DNA from: Thysanoteuthis rhombus
Lineage: Eukaryota > Mollusca > Cephalopoda > Oegopsida > Thysanoteuthidae
Assembly: GCA_963457665.1 (NCBI GenBank)
Contig: OY735224.1
Span: 50,754,311-50,818,310 of the forward strand
DNA length: 64,000 nucleotides
Reading direction: 5' to 3'
Shown piece by piece: positions 1-12,080 of the stretch; position 1 is the first letter of the stretch; each line of letters starts with the position of its first letter. A program made the translations under genes and the position numbers. Below the pieces are notes generated by a model that saw only the letters and a program-made list of their open reading frames with translations, ran no database searches and was not told the DNA's origin.

Positions 1-1769
1 GAAAACATCGGTTTCCGAGCAACGTCTTGCTTTTCAATGTCATGTTGGTCGACAGTTTGTAGTTCGTGTTCAGTGTCACACAGATCTGTGATACCTGTGT
101 TAATGATAGCAAATGGCGTATCCAATTCCGATTTGCCAGAAACTCTCGCTTTGATATAGGTCCTGTTGCGTCTACCCAGACCCCGAACATATACCTATAG
201 CATAATTGCTATTCCTGCCATAAACAGTGTAGCGACAAGCGAATAAAGCACAATGATATTTTCATTATCATTCCAGGGGTCTGTTACCTTCTCTATCGAC
301 TCTAGTTGTTTCGTTAACGATTGCCCATCGATCTTTTCTACAGGCTTTAATACCTGAGGTAACTTATTTAAGGTTTCATTTTTAAATCTATAGATTAATG
401 GGCTCCACAGCTCCGTCCAATTACCAATATCACTAGTCGTCATTTGTAATATTTTGTCTCGTTCCTCAAACTTTTCTTCAGCTTGATAATATGGAGGGAG
501 TGCGATTGACGGTCCATAAGCCGAGCAACCCAAGGGCAGTTTAATAACTTTCAATGGCGGTGGTATATTAATACTTTCCTTCGGAACCCCGTCACACACT
601 CTAGAAAGGGACAAGGCCTCTTGCGTAGACACCACCCAAACCCCGTCAGCAATACTGACAGCCTTCGGCAATATCGCATCCGTAAACACTTCAATCTGAC
701 ATTGGCTATCAATCAAGTGTTTATTACCGTTAAATAGCTCTAGCACACACAATCTGTGATTCGCTGACACATATATAGGGCTTGACGAGGAACAAGTGCC
801 CAAAGAGTCTTTCTCGCAAGCGTCGGCTTCCTCCCTACTTAACAACATGAATTTCGTCCTTTCTAGGTTAAATGCTATAAATTCCGTTTCTATTTTGTAT
901 TTGGCAATTACATTCAACCTCGTTCCCCCCTGAGGAAATGGGACCGGCAGGTTATATATCTGGAAAATTTCAAAAGTACTGTCTCTATCTAACAATGGAA
1001 CAGATACCAGTATTAATAGTTTATCTCCTTCCAATAATGTTACTCAACCTAATGAATTATAATATTGCCAAAGTCGCTGTGTGGGATCCACAGGTAGCCT
1101 GAACATTAATTGGAAAAACTGCTGTGAAAACGTATTTAACTCTTGTAGGTCACCCCTCAATTCGTCCGTCAGATTATCCATTTCAACTCTCCATTTATAC
1201 AAATATTTAACTAGTTGGTTTACCATATCTCTATTCTTTATCGTCTCTAAACGCGTCACATTGATAATAGACACACTTTCTCGGGCCACATGGGCCAACA
1301 CTTTTTGATTATTTTCGATTTGCCTCAATTTTCTCCTAATGACTTTCATGTCACCCTCTGATACAGTACCAAACAATACACTCAAAGCCTTTCCCACTAT
1401 AGGCAGTACTGACCTCTTCTGCCTTGCTTGCAACATTTTAACTCCCCTTAAATAGTTTTTCATATCTTTCCACTGAAATTCCATTACTCTCGTTTCCATG
1501 TCTAATGAGAACAATAAATCATGATACCCGTCATTATTCACATAGTTCGCAGCTACCTTAGCTCTAGCCATACTTAATTTAGTAACTTCCCCCTCAAGAG
1601 ATTCAAGCAGAGCCTCATAGGGTCTTAAATCAACCACAAAAGTTATAATCGATTTCGATCGAGTAATGATAGCTTCACTTGTCTTTTTAAACATCGTGTT
1701 TTGCTCACAATACCACCCTGCAACCATCGTCATCCACATAGACCAAATCACGAAGGTCCTCCTGTCCAT
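1..1769 (-). pseudogene. env: Envelope-like region of F type (baculovirus fusion protein-like), fossil
   Basis: Reading on the minus strand from 1769, the region begins with a hydrophobic N-terminal segment like a signal peptide (FVIWSMWMTMVAG). At residues 116-119 it has RQKR, a furin-type cleavage motif, followed by the hydrophobic SVLPIVGKALSVLFGTVSEG, which looks like a fusion peptide. A heptad-like stretch rich in N, V and L follows. Further on are cysteine-containing segments and NxT/NxS glycosylation sites, and then a hydrophobic membrane anchor (IIVLYSLVATLFMAGIAI, near 200-265). Residues resembling a cytoplasmic tail continue to the left edge. This layout is that of F-type envelopes found in baculoviruses and errantiviruses. 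The region is broken. Family assignment rests on layout and motif feel, not on a database search. Confidence 0.75.
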
Positions 1770-2420
1770 TATTTCTGCAAACTAACAGATATTGTCTTAA
1801 TTTCTAGCGATAGACGGTATAACCATCCCTGTCTACCTAACACCTCCCTTCTCCCCCACTTTTTTTTCTTTTATGGTACGCGTAAGCTATGGAAAGGGTT
1901 ACACCGCTGGCTTCACTGGCTGTTTCAATTTCGAAGGAAATTCTAATACGAAGGTTTATATGGCTTGAAGGTGAAAGGGCTACAAGTTTATATCATAGAA
2001 AAAAGTTAAAACCACTGGGTCTTTATCATACACCCCTTGCAAATGCGATTTCTTTTCTTTTCAAAATACGACTGTAGACAAATGTAATGAAATTAGTCTT
2101 ATGATTAGACCAAACGACATACCGATAGCCAGTTCGACTTATGACAGCCCCCCTCTCACACCACATCATATGCTCTATTCTTACTAACAATTTTTACAGA
2201 GGCCCTCCCTTACTTGATGTAAGCCAGGCGGAAATCAACAGCCACGAACACTTGACTAAGATCATACACCGAAGGGCGCCACTTCCATGCACGTCCCAGC
2301 CAGTAGCCCACAACCGTGACCTCCACCATCATCTGCAACAATTACTACTAGGCCGTATTTTGCACTTGTACTTTTTAGAGGGAGTGCCTCCCATCATTTC
2401 ATGAGTCATTTTACTCTCTC
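1770..2420 (-). other. Non-coding stretch between pol and env of the Gypsy element
   Basis: I see no convincing reading frame here on either strand; the short plus-strand frames lack recognisable motifs. In errantiviruses env is usually made from a spliced RNA, so splice signals could lie here, but I cannot assign them. Confidence 0.5.
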
Positions 2421-2993
2421 TTAGTGAGTTCTAGGCCTTAATCTTTCCTTTAAAGGAATATCTCTTACCCTCTCTACTTGTCTTTCTTCCCTCAACTGGT
2501 TCTGGATTTGTGCTAAGGGAACTTCATCCTCCTCTTCCCAGCTACTCTCGCTAGCGACACCGTTGCTTTGTATTTCGTCGTTTTCCTCTCCTTCGATAGC
2601 TGGCTCTCCCATTTCCCTCGCTACTGTCTCTATCACTGGTGATACTATTGTATCTTCTTCCTCAATTCCTATTTCCGATCCCGTTTCAGCCTCCACTAAC
2701 GTGACCCTCCTAACCTTTCTAGCATTCTTGCGGGGTTTTTTGATATTCCAATCATCAATAATTGCCAGTTTTAAATCATTAGCGTGTGCCCTCCTAGTTT
2801 TTCTCAACAACTGATTCCAAATTATAAACGACGCAGGACCTGTCTGTTCTACTATTCTATAGAAGGGTGCCCATTTTGAGTGTAACTTCCCTTCTCGTAC
2901 ATGAATCTTATGATAAACTGCATCTCCTACTGTCAACTTTACTTTCTTCCTGTCTTTATTCACCCTATCATTCCTTCTCTTCTGGGCTCTCAT
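2421..2993 (-). pseudogene. pol: Gypsy pol fossil: integrase C-terminal region with acidic tail
   Basis: The 190-residue minus-strand frame starts with a basic stretch (QKRRNDRVNKDRKKVKL). It then reads VGDAVYHK...KLHSKWAPFYRIVEQTGP and RRAHANDLKLA, the small beta-barrel region that follows the integrase core in Gypsy integrases (family pattern GD.V...KL...W.GPY.I......). The last ~90 residues are rich in glutamate and serine and end in a basic tail; I recognise no domain there. This domain normally helps hold DNA during integration. Part of the broken element at 1-4440. Confidence 0.83.
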
Positions 2994-3045
2994 TATTCTG
3001 CGTCTAGCTTGCGAGAATACCTTGTGTCGTTTTTGTAGTAATATT

Positions 3046-3758
3046 CTATGATGTATACTTCCTTCTAGGTTTTAGAATATTGTCCAGCGGGAGTATCACG
3101 TCGCGTCCATACAACAAATAATATGGAGAGAACTTGATCGTTTCATTAACTTCCCGTTGTAGGGTTCCCAATTTGTTTTCTACTTCTTCTCCTTCTTCTT
3201 TCTCTATTTCCTCTTCTTCTTCTGGCCCTCCCTTCAGGGCATTCGAGTTAATAACATTTATAGTATATGCTCTATCGTCCATCTCCTCTACATTTTCAAT
3301 TGGGTCAGATTCTAGTTGTTCGGGTATCCTTGACAGCAAGTCTGTGCATTTATTCTCCTTACCAGCCAGATATTCTACCTTGCAGTTATAATTGGCTAAC
3401 TTCAAGGCCCACTGATTAACTTTCTTATTTTCGCAGTTTGCCTCAAATAAATATTTTAGAGGCTCATGATCCGTTTTAATAATGAAGGTGGCCCCGTTCA
3501 GATAGTAGTCTAATTTCTGGACGGCATAGACAATAGCATATGCCTCCCTTTCCACCACTGGCCACCTCCGCTGGGTTGGCGACAGCTTATGTGACAGGAA
3601 ATATAATGGAATTTCCTCCAGGATTCCCGGGATGGGACCCTCCTTAGCTGGACAGGGCTGCGTTAAACAGGCCCTATACAGTCCACACTCGCGTCGATAT
3701 AGAGATTCATGGGTTGGTTCATGTCGGGGTACGCCAACAACGGTACCTTCGTCAATCT
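3046..3758 (-). pseudogene. pol: Gypsy pol fossil: connection, RNase H and hinge region
   Basis: Downstream of RT on the minus strand are RNase H-like motifs: EREAYAIVYAVQKLDYYLNG, then FIIKTDHEPLKYL, then W.LKLANYNCKVEYLAGKEN and DLLSR, as in Ty3/Gypsy RNase H. An acidic, glutamate-rich stretch follows. It is followed by NETIKFSPYYLLYGRD, which matches the region after the integrase core in Gypsy and retroviral integrases. Not every pol domain is recognisable. It is a broken fossil and part of the element at 1-4440. Confidence 0.88.
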
Positions 3759-4440
3759 TTATTTTAATGTCTCAAAGGCCTTCTGGCATTCTTCGGACCA
3801 CCTAAACCGGGCGTACTTCCTTGTGAAGGCTATTATGGGTGCTGCAATCTTAGAGAACGCAGGCACAAATCGCCGGTAGTGCCCTATCGCCCCGATAAAA
3901 CCTCTATCCGGCCTTACTGAGTTAGGTACTGGCATATTTCTTATTACTTCCACCTTGTCCATGTCAGCTTTAACTCCCTCCTGACTAATAATAAACCTCA
4001 GGTACTTCGTTTCTCTTTTCATGAACTGACATTTTGGCAGTTTCAATTTTAGTCCATGCTCCCTTAATTTGTCGAATACTAGTTGCAAGTACAGAAGGTG
4101 TTCATCTGCCGTTTTTGAAAATATTAAAATATCGTCGATATATGCCATAGCGTATTGTTCCATCCCTGCCAACACAATGGACATCAATTGATGGAACACC
4201 CCCGGGGCGTTTGCCAATCCAAAGGGCATTACCCTGAATTGGTATAATCCCATGTGGCACACGAAAGAAGCTTTCAACCTATGCTCAGTCCGCAGGGAAA
4301 CTTGCCAAAATCCACAACGATGGTCAAGGGTCGTAAAGTAACTAGCCTGCCCAAGCAGTGCTAGTTTATCAACAATCAAGGGAAGGGGGAAAGCTATCGG
4401 TTTATTTATAGCGTTCAGGGCTCGGGAATCGACACGTGTT
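3759..4440 (-). pseudogene. pol: Gypsy pol fossil: reverse transcriptase region
   Basis: This segment encodes the Ty3/Gypsy reverse transcriptase core. At its start (near 4436, minus strand) it reads VDSRALNAINKP, matching the family pattern before the first catalytic aspartate (TTLD). It continues with MPFGLANAP and the catalytic YIDD box (about 4131-4142), then the thumb and connection motifs G.IGHYRRFVP.FS and F.WSEECQKAFETLK. RT copies element RNA into DNA in the cytoplasmic particle. The segment ends where satellite A begins. The family call is secure; the piece belongs to the broken element described for 1-4440. Confidence 0.93.
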
Positions 4441-5599
4441 AATAATCAAGCCATAAAGGGTAGCCACAGAAGCAATGTTTCAATGGTTTTTAACAACTTT
4501 CTTGAATGAAATAAAAAGGAAGGATTGATTTTCCAAAGTGTCCATAACCAAGCGTTGAAGGGAAGCCTCAGAAGCAATGTTTCAATGGTTTTTGACAACT
4601 TTTTTGAATGTAAAAAAAAAAAAAGGATTGATTTTCCAAAGTGTTCGGAACCAAACCTTGAAGGGAAACCTCAAAACCAATGTTTCAATGGTTTTTAACA
4701 ACTTTCTTGAATGTAATAAAAAAAAAAAGATTGTTTTTCCAAAGTGTTCATAACCGATCCTTAAAAGGGAAGCCATAGAAGCAATGTTTCAATGGTTTTT
4801 AACATCTTTCTTGATTGTAATGAAAAAAAAGGATTGATTTTCCAAAGTGTTTATAACCAGCCTTGAAGAGAAGCCTCAGAAGCAATGTTTCAATGGTTTT
4901 TAACAACTTTCTTGAATGTAATAAAAAAAAAGATTGTTTTTCGAAAATGTTCAGAACCCAGCCTGGAAGGGAAGCCTAAGAAGCAATGTTCCAATGGTTT
5001 TCAAAAACTTTCTTGAATGTGATTAAAAAAAAGGATTGATTTTCCAAAGTGTTCGGAACCAAACCTTGAAAGGAAACCTCAAAACCAATGTTTCAATGGT
5101 TTTTAACAACTTTCTTGAATGTAATAAAAAAAAAAAGGATTGTTTTTCCTAAGTGTTCATAACCGAGCCTTAAAGGGAAGCCTCAGAATAAATGTTTCAA
5201 TCGTTTTTAACATCTTTTTTGAATGTAAAAAAAAAAAAGGATTGATTTTCCAAAGTGTTCATAACCAAACCTTCAAGGGATGCCTTAGAAGCAATGTTTC
5301 AATGGTTTTTAACATCTTTCTTGATTGTAATGAAAAAAAAAGGATTGATTTTCTAAAGTGTTCATAACCAAGCCTCGAAGGGAAGCCATAGAAGCAATAT
5401 TTCAATGGTTTTTAAAATTTTTTTTCCGTTTGTAATAAAAAAAAAGGATTGATTTACAAAAGTGTTCATAACCAAGCCTTGAAAGGAAGCCTCAGAAGAA
5501 ATGTTTCAATGGTTTTTAACAACTTTCTTGAATGTAATAAAAAAAGGATTGATTTTCCAAAGTGTTCATAACCAAGCCTTGGAAAGAAGCTTCAGAAGC

Positions 5600-7385
5600 A
5601 ATGTTTCAATGGTTTTTAACATCTTTCTTGAATGTGATGAAAAACAGAATTGATTTTCCAAAGTGTTCATAACCAAACCTTAGAGGGAAGCCTCAAAAGC
5701 AATGTTTCAATGGTTTGTAACCTCTCTCTCAAATGTAATAAAAAAAAAAATTGATTTTCCAAAGTGTTCATAACCAAGCCTTGAAGGGAAGCCTCAAAAC
5801 CAATTTTTCAATAGTTTTTAACAACTTTTTCGAATGTAATAAAAAAAAAAGATTGAATTTCCAAAGTGTTCGTAACCAAGCCTTGAAGTGAAACCACAAA
5901 AGCAATGTTTCAATGGTTTTTAATATCTTTCTTGAATGTAATAAAAAAAAAAGGATTGATTTTTCAAAGTGTTCATGACCAAGCCTTGAAAGGAAGCCAT
6001 AGAAGAAATGTTTCAATGGTTTTTAACATCTTTTTTTGTATGTAATAAAAAAAAAGATTGATTATCCAAAGTGTTCATAACCAAGCTTTGAAGGGAAGCC
6101 ACAGAAACAATGTTTCAAAAGTTTTTAACAACTATCTTGAATATAATTTAAAAAAAAAAATGATTTCTCAGTGTTCATAACCAAGCATTGGAAAGAAGCC
6201 TCAGAAGCAATGTTTAAATGGTTTTTAACAACTATGTTGAATGTAATAAAAAAAAAAAAAATTGCTCTCTCAAAGTGTTCATAACTAAGCCTTGAAACAA
6301 AGACACGGAAGCAATGTTTCAATGGTTTTTACCATCTTTCTTGAATGTAATAAAAAGAAAGGTTTATTTTCCAAATTGTTCATAACCAAACCTCGAAGGG
6401 AAGCCACAGATAGAATGTTTCAAAAGTTTTTAACAACTTTCTTGAATATAATTGAAAAAAAAGGAATTATTCCTCAGTGTTCATAACCGAACCTTGAAGG
6501 GATGCCTCAGAAGCAATGTTTCAATGGTTTTTAACAACTATCTCAAATGTAATAAAGAAAAAGATTGCTTTCTTGAAGTGTTCATAACCAAGCCTTGAAA
6601 AAAAGCCATAGAAGCAATGTTTCAATGGTTTTTAACATCTTTCTTGAATGTGATGGAAAACAGAATTGATTTTCCAAAGTGTTTATAACCAAACCTTAAA
6701 GGGAAGCCTCAAAAGCAATGTTTCAATGGTTTTTAACCTCTCTCTCAAATGTAATAAAAAAAAAAAATTGATTTTCCAAAGTGTTCATAACCAAGCCTTG
6801 AAGGGAAGCCTCAGAACCAATTTTTCAATGGTTTTTAATAACTTTTTTGAATGTAATAAAAAAAAAAAGATTGAATTTCCAAAGTGTTCGTAACCAAGCC
6901 TTGAAGGGATACCACAAAAGCAATGTTTCAATGGTTTTTAATATCTTTCTTGAATGTAATAAAAAAAAAGGATTGATTTTTTAAAGTGTTCATGACCAAG
7001 CCTTGAAAGGAAGCCATAGAAGAAATGTTTCAATGGTTTTTAACATCTTTTTTGTATGTAATAAAAAAAAAGATTGATTATCCAAAGTGTTCATAACCAA
7101 GCTTTGAAGGGAAGCAACAGAAACAATGTTTCAAAAGTTTTTAACAACTATCTTGAATATAATTTAAAAAAAAAATGATTTCCCAGTGTTCATAACCAAG
7201 CCTTGGAAAGAAGCCTCAGAAGCAATGTTTAAATGGTTTTCAACAACTATGTTGAATGTAAAAAAAAAAAAAAATTGCTCTCTCAAAGTGTTCATAACTA
7301 AGCCTTGAAACAAAGACACGGAAGCAATGTTTCAATGGTTTTTACCATCTTTCTTGAATGTAATAAAAAGAAAGGTTTATTTTCC
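5600..7385. repeat. Higher-order repeat in satellite A: ~1,015 bp (10 monomers) in tandem
   Basis: A run of monomers with private variants occurs twice. The marker CAGAATTGATTTTCC is at 5645 and 6661 (offset 1016), and the marker AGACACGG is at 6301 and 7314 (offset 1013). The variants between them, such as TCTCTCAAATG and CTCTCTCAAAGTG, follow in the same order. This is a tandem duplication of about ten monomers after they had diverged from each other. Confidence 0.85.
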
Positions 7386-8819
7386 AAAGTGCTCATAACC
7401 AAGCCTTGAAGGGAAGTCGTAGCAGAAATGTTTCAATGGATTTTAACACTTTTCCTGAATGTAACGAAAAAAAAAAGATTGATTTTCCAAAGTGTTCATA
7501 TCTGAGCCTTCTAGGGAAGCCACAGAAGAAATATTTTAATGGTTTTTAACATCTTTCTTGGATGTAATAGAAAAAAAACATTGATTTTCCAAAGTGTTCA
7601 TAACCAAAACCTTGAAGGGAAGCCGCAGAAACAAAGTTTCAATGGTTTTTAACAACTTTTCCGAATCAGAAACAATGGTTCAATGGTTTTTAACATCTTT
7701 CTTGAATGTAATAAAAAAAACCAATTGAATTTCAAAAATGTTCATAACCGAGCCTTGAAGGGAAGCCTCAGAGGCAATTTTTCAATGGTTTTTTGATTCT
7801 TTCTTGAATGTAATAAAATAAAGGATTGATTTTCCAAAGTGTTCATAACCAAGCCTCGAAGGGAAGCCTTAGAAGCAATGTTTCAATGGTTTTTAACAAC
7901 TTTTTTGAATGTAATAAAAAAAAGGATTGATTATCTAAAGTGTTCATATCCAAGCCTTGAAGGGAAGCCTCAGAAGAAATGTTTCAATGGTTAATAACAT
8001 CTTTCTTGAATGTTATGGAAAGAAAGAATTGATTTTCCAAAGTGTTCATAACCAAGCCTTGAAGGAAAGCCTCAGAAGGAATGTTTCAATGGTTAATAAC
8101 ATCTTTCTTGAATGTTATGAAAAGAAAGAATTGATTTTCCAAAGTGTTCATAACCAAGCCTTGAAGGGAAGCCTCAGAAGGAATGTTTCAATGGTTATTA
8201 ACATTTTTTCTAATGTAATAAAAAGAAAGGATTGATTTTCCAAAGTGTTCATAACTAAACTTTGAAGGGAAGCCATAAAAAAATGTTTCAATGGTTTTCA
8301 ACAACTTTCTTGAATGTAATAAAAAGAAACGACTGATTTCCAAAATTTTATAACCAAACCTTGGCGGGAAGCCTCACAAGCATGTTTCGATGGTTTTTAA
8401 CAACTTTCTTGGATGTAATAAAAAAAAAAGAATAAATTTCAAAAGTGTTCATTACCCAGCCTTGGAGGGAAGTCTTAGAAGCAATGATTCAATGTTTTTT
8501 AACAACTTTCTTGATGTACTGAAAAAAAAGGATTAATTTTCCAAAGTGTTCATAACCAAACCTTGAAGGAAAGCCTCAGAAGCAATGTTCTAAAGGTTTT
8601 AAACAGCTTTCTTGAATGTAATAAAAAAAAAAATCAATTTTCCAAAGTGTTCATAACCAAGCCTTGGAGGGAAGCCTCAGAAGCAATGTTTCAATGGATT
8701 TTAACACTTTTCTTGAATGTAACGAAAAAAAAAAGATTGATTTTCCAAAATGTTCATATCTGAGCCTTCTAGGGAAGCCACAGAAGAAATATTTTGATGG
8801 TTTTCAACATCTTTCTTGG

Positions 8820-11095
8820 ATGTAATAGAAAAAAAACATTGATTTTCCAAAGTTTCATAACTAAGCTTTGAAGGGAAGCCATAGAAGAAATAAAAAAGAA
8901 AGGATTGATTATCAAAAGTGTTCATAACCAAGCCTGGAAGAGAAGCCTCCAAAGCAATGTTTCAATGGTTTCTAACAACTTTCTTGAATGTAATAAAAAC
9001 AAGGATCGATTTTGAAAAGTGTTCATAACCAAACCTTTAAAGGAGGCCTCAGAAGCAATGTTTCAATGGTTTTTAACAACTTTCTCGAATGTAATAAAGA
9101 AAGGATTGATTTTCCAAAGTTTTCATAACCAAGCTTTGAAGGGAAGCCTCAGAAGCAATGTTTCAATGGTTTTTAACAACTTTTTTGAATGTAATAAAAA
9201 AAAGGATTCATTATCCAAAGTGTTCATAACAAAGCCTTGAAGGGAAGCCTCAAAAGCAATGTTTCAATGGTTTTTAACAACTTTCTTGAATGTAATAAGA
9301 AAAAAGGATTGATTTTCCAAAGTGTTCATAACCAAGCGTTGAAGGGAAGCCTCAGAAGCAATGTTTCAATGGTTTTTAACAACTTTCTTGAATGTAATGA
9401 AACAGAAGGATTGATTTTCCAAAGTGTTCATAACCAAGTCTTGTAAAGACTCAAAAGAAATTTTTCAATTGTTTTTAACAATTTTCTTGAAGTAATTAAA
9501 AGAAAAGCATTGATTTTCCAAAGTGTTCATAACCACGCCTTGAAGGGAAGCCTCAGAAGCAACGTTTCAATGGTTTTTAACAACTTTCTTGAATGTAATA
9601 AAAAGAAAGGATTGATTATCCAAAATGTTCATAACCAAGCCTTGAAGGGAAGACTCAAAAGCAATGTTTCAATGGTTTTTGTCAACTTTTTTGAATGTAA
9701 TAAAAAAAAAGAATAATTTTCAAAAGTGTTCATAAGCAAGCCTTGAAGGGAAGACTCAGAAGCAATGTTTCGATGGGTTTTAACAACTTTCTTGGATATA
9801 ATTAAAAAAAAAGGTTGATTTTCAAAAGTCATCATAACCAAGCCTTGAAGGGAAGCTTCAGAAGCAATGTTTCAAAGGTTTTAACAACTTTCTTGAATGT
9901 AATAAAAAGAAAGGATTGATTTTCCAAAGTGTTCATAACCAAGCCTTGAAGGGGAGCCTCAGAAGAAATATTTTAATGGTTTTTAACATCTTTCTTGGAT
10001 ATAATAGAAAAAAAACATTGATTTTCCAAAGTGTTCATAACTAATCTTTGAAGGGAAGCCATAGAAGAAATAAAAAAGAAAGGATTGATTATCAAAAGTG
10101 TTCATAACCAAGCCTTGAAGGGAAGCCTCAGAACCAATGTTTCAATGGTTTCTAACAACTTTTTTGAATGTAATAAAAACAAGGATTGATTCTGAAAAGT
10201 GTTCATAACCAAACCTTTAAAAGAGGCCTCAGAAGCAATGTTTCAATGGTTTTTAACAACTTTCTCGAATGTAATAAAGAAAGGATTGATTTTCCAAAGT
10301 TTTCATAACCAAGCTTTGAAGGGAAGCCTCAGAAGCAATGTTTCAATGGTTTTAAACTACTTTTTTGAATGTAATAAAAAAAAAGATTCATTATCCAAAG
10401 AGATCATAACCAAGCCTCGAAGGGAAGCCTTAGAAGTAATGTTTTGAATGGTTTTTAACAACTTTCTTAAATAAAATAAAAAAAAAAGATTGATTATCCA
10501 AAGTGTTCATAACCAGGCCTTGAAGGGAAGCCTCAAAAGCAATGTTTCAATTGTTTTTAATAACTTTCTCGAATGTAATAAGAAAAAAGATTGATTTTCC
10601 AAAGTGTTCATAACCAAGCCTGGAAGGGAAGCCTCAGAAGCAATGTTTCACTGGTTTTTAACAACTTTCTTGAATGTAATGAAACAAAAGGATTGATTTT
10701 CCAAAGTGTTCATAACCAAGTCTTGTAAAGACTCAAAAGAAATTTTTCAATTGTTTTTAACAATTTTCTTGAAGTAATTAAAAGAAAAGCATTGATTTTC
10801 CAAAGTGTTCATAACCACGCCTTGAAGGGAAGCCTCAGAAGCAACGTTTCAATGGTTTTTAACAACTTTCTTGAATGTAATGAAACAGAAGGATTGATTT
10901 TCCAAAGTGTTCATAACCAAGCCTTGAAGGGGAGCCTCAGAAGAAATATTTTAATGGTTTTTAACATCTTTCTTGGATGTAATAGAAAAAAAACATTGAT
11001 TTTCCAAAGTGTTCATAACTAAGCTTTGAAGGGAAGCCATAGAAGAAATAAAAAAGAAAGGATTGATTATCAAAAGTGTTCATAACCAAGCCTGG
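8820..11095. repeat. Satellite A block with a truncated monomer carried in three copies
   Basis: A shortened monomer, missing the middle from the CAATG box to the TGAATG box and joining GCCATAGAAGAAAT to AAAAAAGAAAGG, recurs at about 8881, 10061 and 11039. It follows the variant ATAGAAAAAAAACATTG each time. The same private deletion in three places means the surrounding monomer groups were copied together (spacings about 1180 and 978 bp). Confidence 0.82.
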
Positions 11096-11980
11096 AAGAG
11101 AAGCCTCAGAAGCAATGTTTAAATGGTTTCTAACAACTATTTTGAATGTAATAAAAAAAAGGATTGATTTTCCAAAGTGTATATAATCCAGCCTTGAAGA
11201 GAAGCCTCAGAAGCAATGTTTCAATGGTTTTTAACAACTTTCTTGGATTTAATAATAAAAAAGGATTGATTATCCAAAGTGTTCATAACCAATCCTTTAA
11301 GGGAAGCCTCAGAAGCGATGTTTCAATGGTTTTTAACAATTTCCTTGAACTAAATAAAAAAAAAGGATTGGTTTCCCAAATTGTTTATAACCACGCCTTG
11401 AAGCGAAGCCTTAGAAGAAATGTTTCTGTAGTTTTTAACAATTATCTTGAATGAAATAAAAAAAAGGATTGATTTTTCAAAGTGTTCATAATCAAGCCTC
11501 GAAGGGAAGCCTAAGAAGCAATGTTTCAATGGTTTTTAACAACTATTTTGAATGTAATAAAAAAAAGGATTGATTTTCTAAAGTGTATATAATCCAGCCT
11601 TGAAGAGAAGCCTCAGAAGCAATGTTTCAATGGTTTTTAACAACTTTCTTGAATGTAATATAAAGAAAGGATTCATTATCCAAAGTGTTCATAACCAAGC
11701 CTTGAAGGGAAGCCTCAGAAGCAATGTTTCAATGGTTTTTAACAACTCTTTTGAATCTAATAAAAAAAATGGATTGATTTTCCAAAGTGTTCATAACCAA
11801 GCCTTGAAGGGAAGCCTCAGAAGCAATGTTCCACTGGTTTTCAACAACTTTCTTGAATGTAATAAAAAAAAGGATTGATTTTCCAAAGTGTTCATAAACT
11901 AGTATCAAGGGGTAACCACAGAAGGAATGTTTCAATGGTTCTTAAGAACTCTTTTGAATGTAGTAACAATATACGAGTCA

Positions 11981-12080
11981 GTGATAAAACCAACCTAAAA
12001 AGCTATAAACAGAGCTTTTTTAGCTTCAAAAACCAATGGTGTCAATGTTTTCAACAATTTTTTTGGAAGTAATGATAGGA
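11981..12080. repeat. Single C-type satellite monomer at the end of satellite A
   Basis: Directly after the last A monomer comes one with the longer C layout: GTGATAAAACCAACC, then AAGCTATAAACAGAGC, then TTTTTTAGCTTC, a CCAATG box and CAACAATTTTTTTGGAAGTAATGAT. The CTATAAACAGAGC segment is absent from A but present in C and, as GTATAAAAAGAGC, in D. Confidence 0.8.

Larger units (their letters stand above)
1..4440 (-). mobile_element. Ty3/Gypsy-type LTR retroelement with envelope (errantivirus-like), broken fossil
   Basis: On the minus strand the order is reverse transcriptase, RNase H, integrase C-terminal region, then an envelope-like region, which is the pol-env order of Gypsy elements that carry env. 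The pol sequence has the Gypsy-type RT signatures MPFGL.NAP and YIDD and the RNase H segment TDHEPLKYL. The element runs off the left window edge and stops abruptly against satellite A at about 4440, so gag, protease and both LTRs are not seen here. It is broken, with several breaks, and is not a working copy. Reading frames are still long, so it is probably not very ancient, but no LTR pair is present for dating. Relatedness to insect errantiviruses is inferred from the envelope type; the host lineage is unknown. Confidence 0.93.
4441..11980. repeat. Satellite A: ~101-102 bp tandem array, about 74 monomers
   Basis: Head-to-tail monomers run without interruption. Anchors such as GTGTTCATAACCAAGCC recur at 11683, 11785 and 11886, spacings of 102 and 101 bp. 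Each monomer holds a conserved GAAGCCTCAGAAGCAATG box, a CAATGGTTTTTAACAAC box, a TTCTTGAATGTAAT box and an A-run of variable length that causes most length change. Sequence divergence between monomers is moderate and there are internal duplications of monomer groups. The array starts inside the Gypsy RT region and ends in one C-type monomer. Local stretches of exact 102 bp spacing keep frames open on both strands and create 34-residue repeat ORFs; I regard these as by-products. Confidence 0.97.

Noticed and set aside
1081-3391. Plus-strand ORFs inside the Gypsy element
   Set aside because: They are antisense shadows of env and pol frames or low-complexity serine-rich reads of the acidic tails.
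4582-11935. ORFs of 34-residue repeats on both strands in satellite A
   Set aside because: They arise because some monomers are exactly 102 bp. Changes in the A-run break the frame, and both strands are open at once, which argues against selection for a protein.
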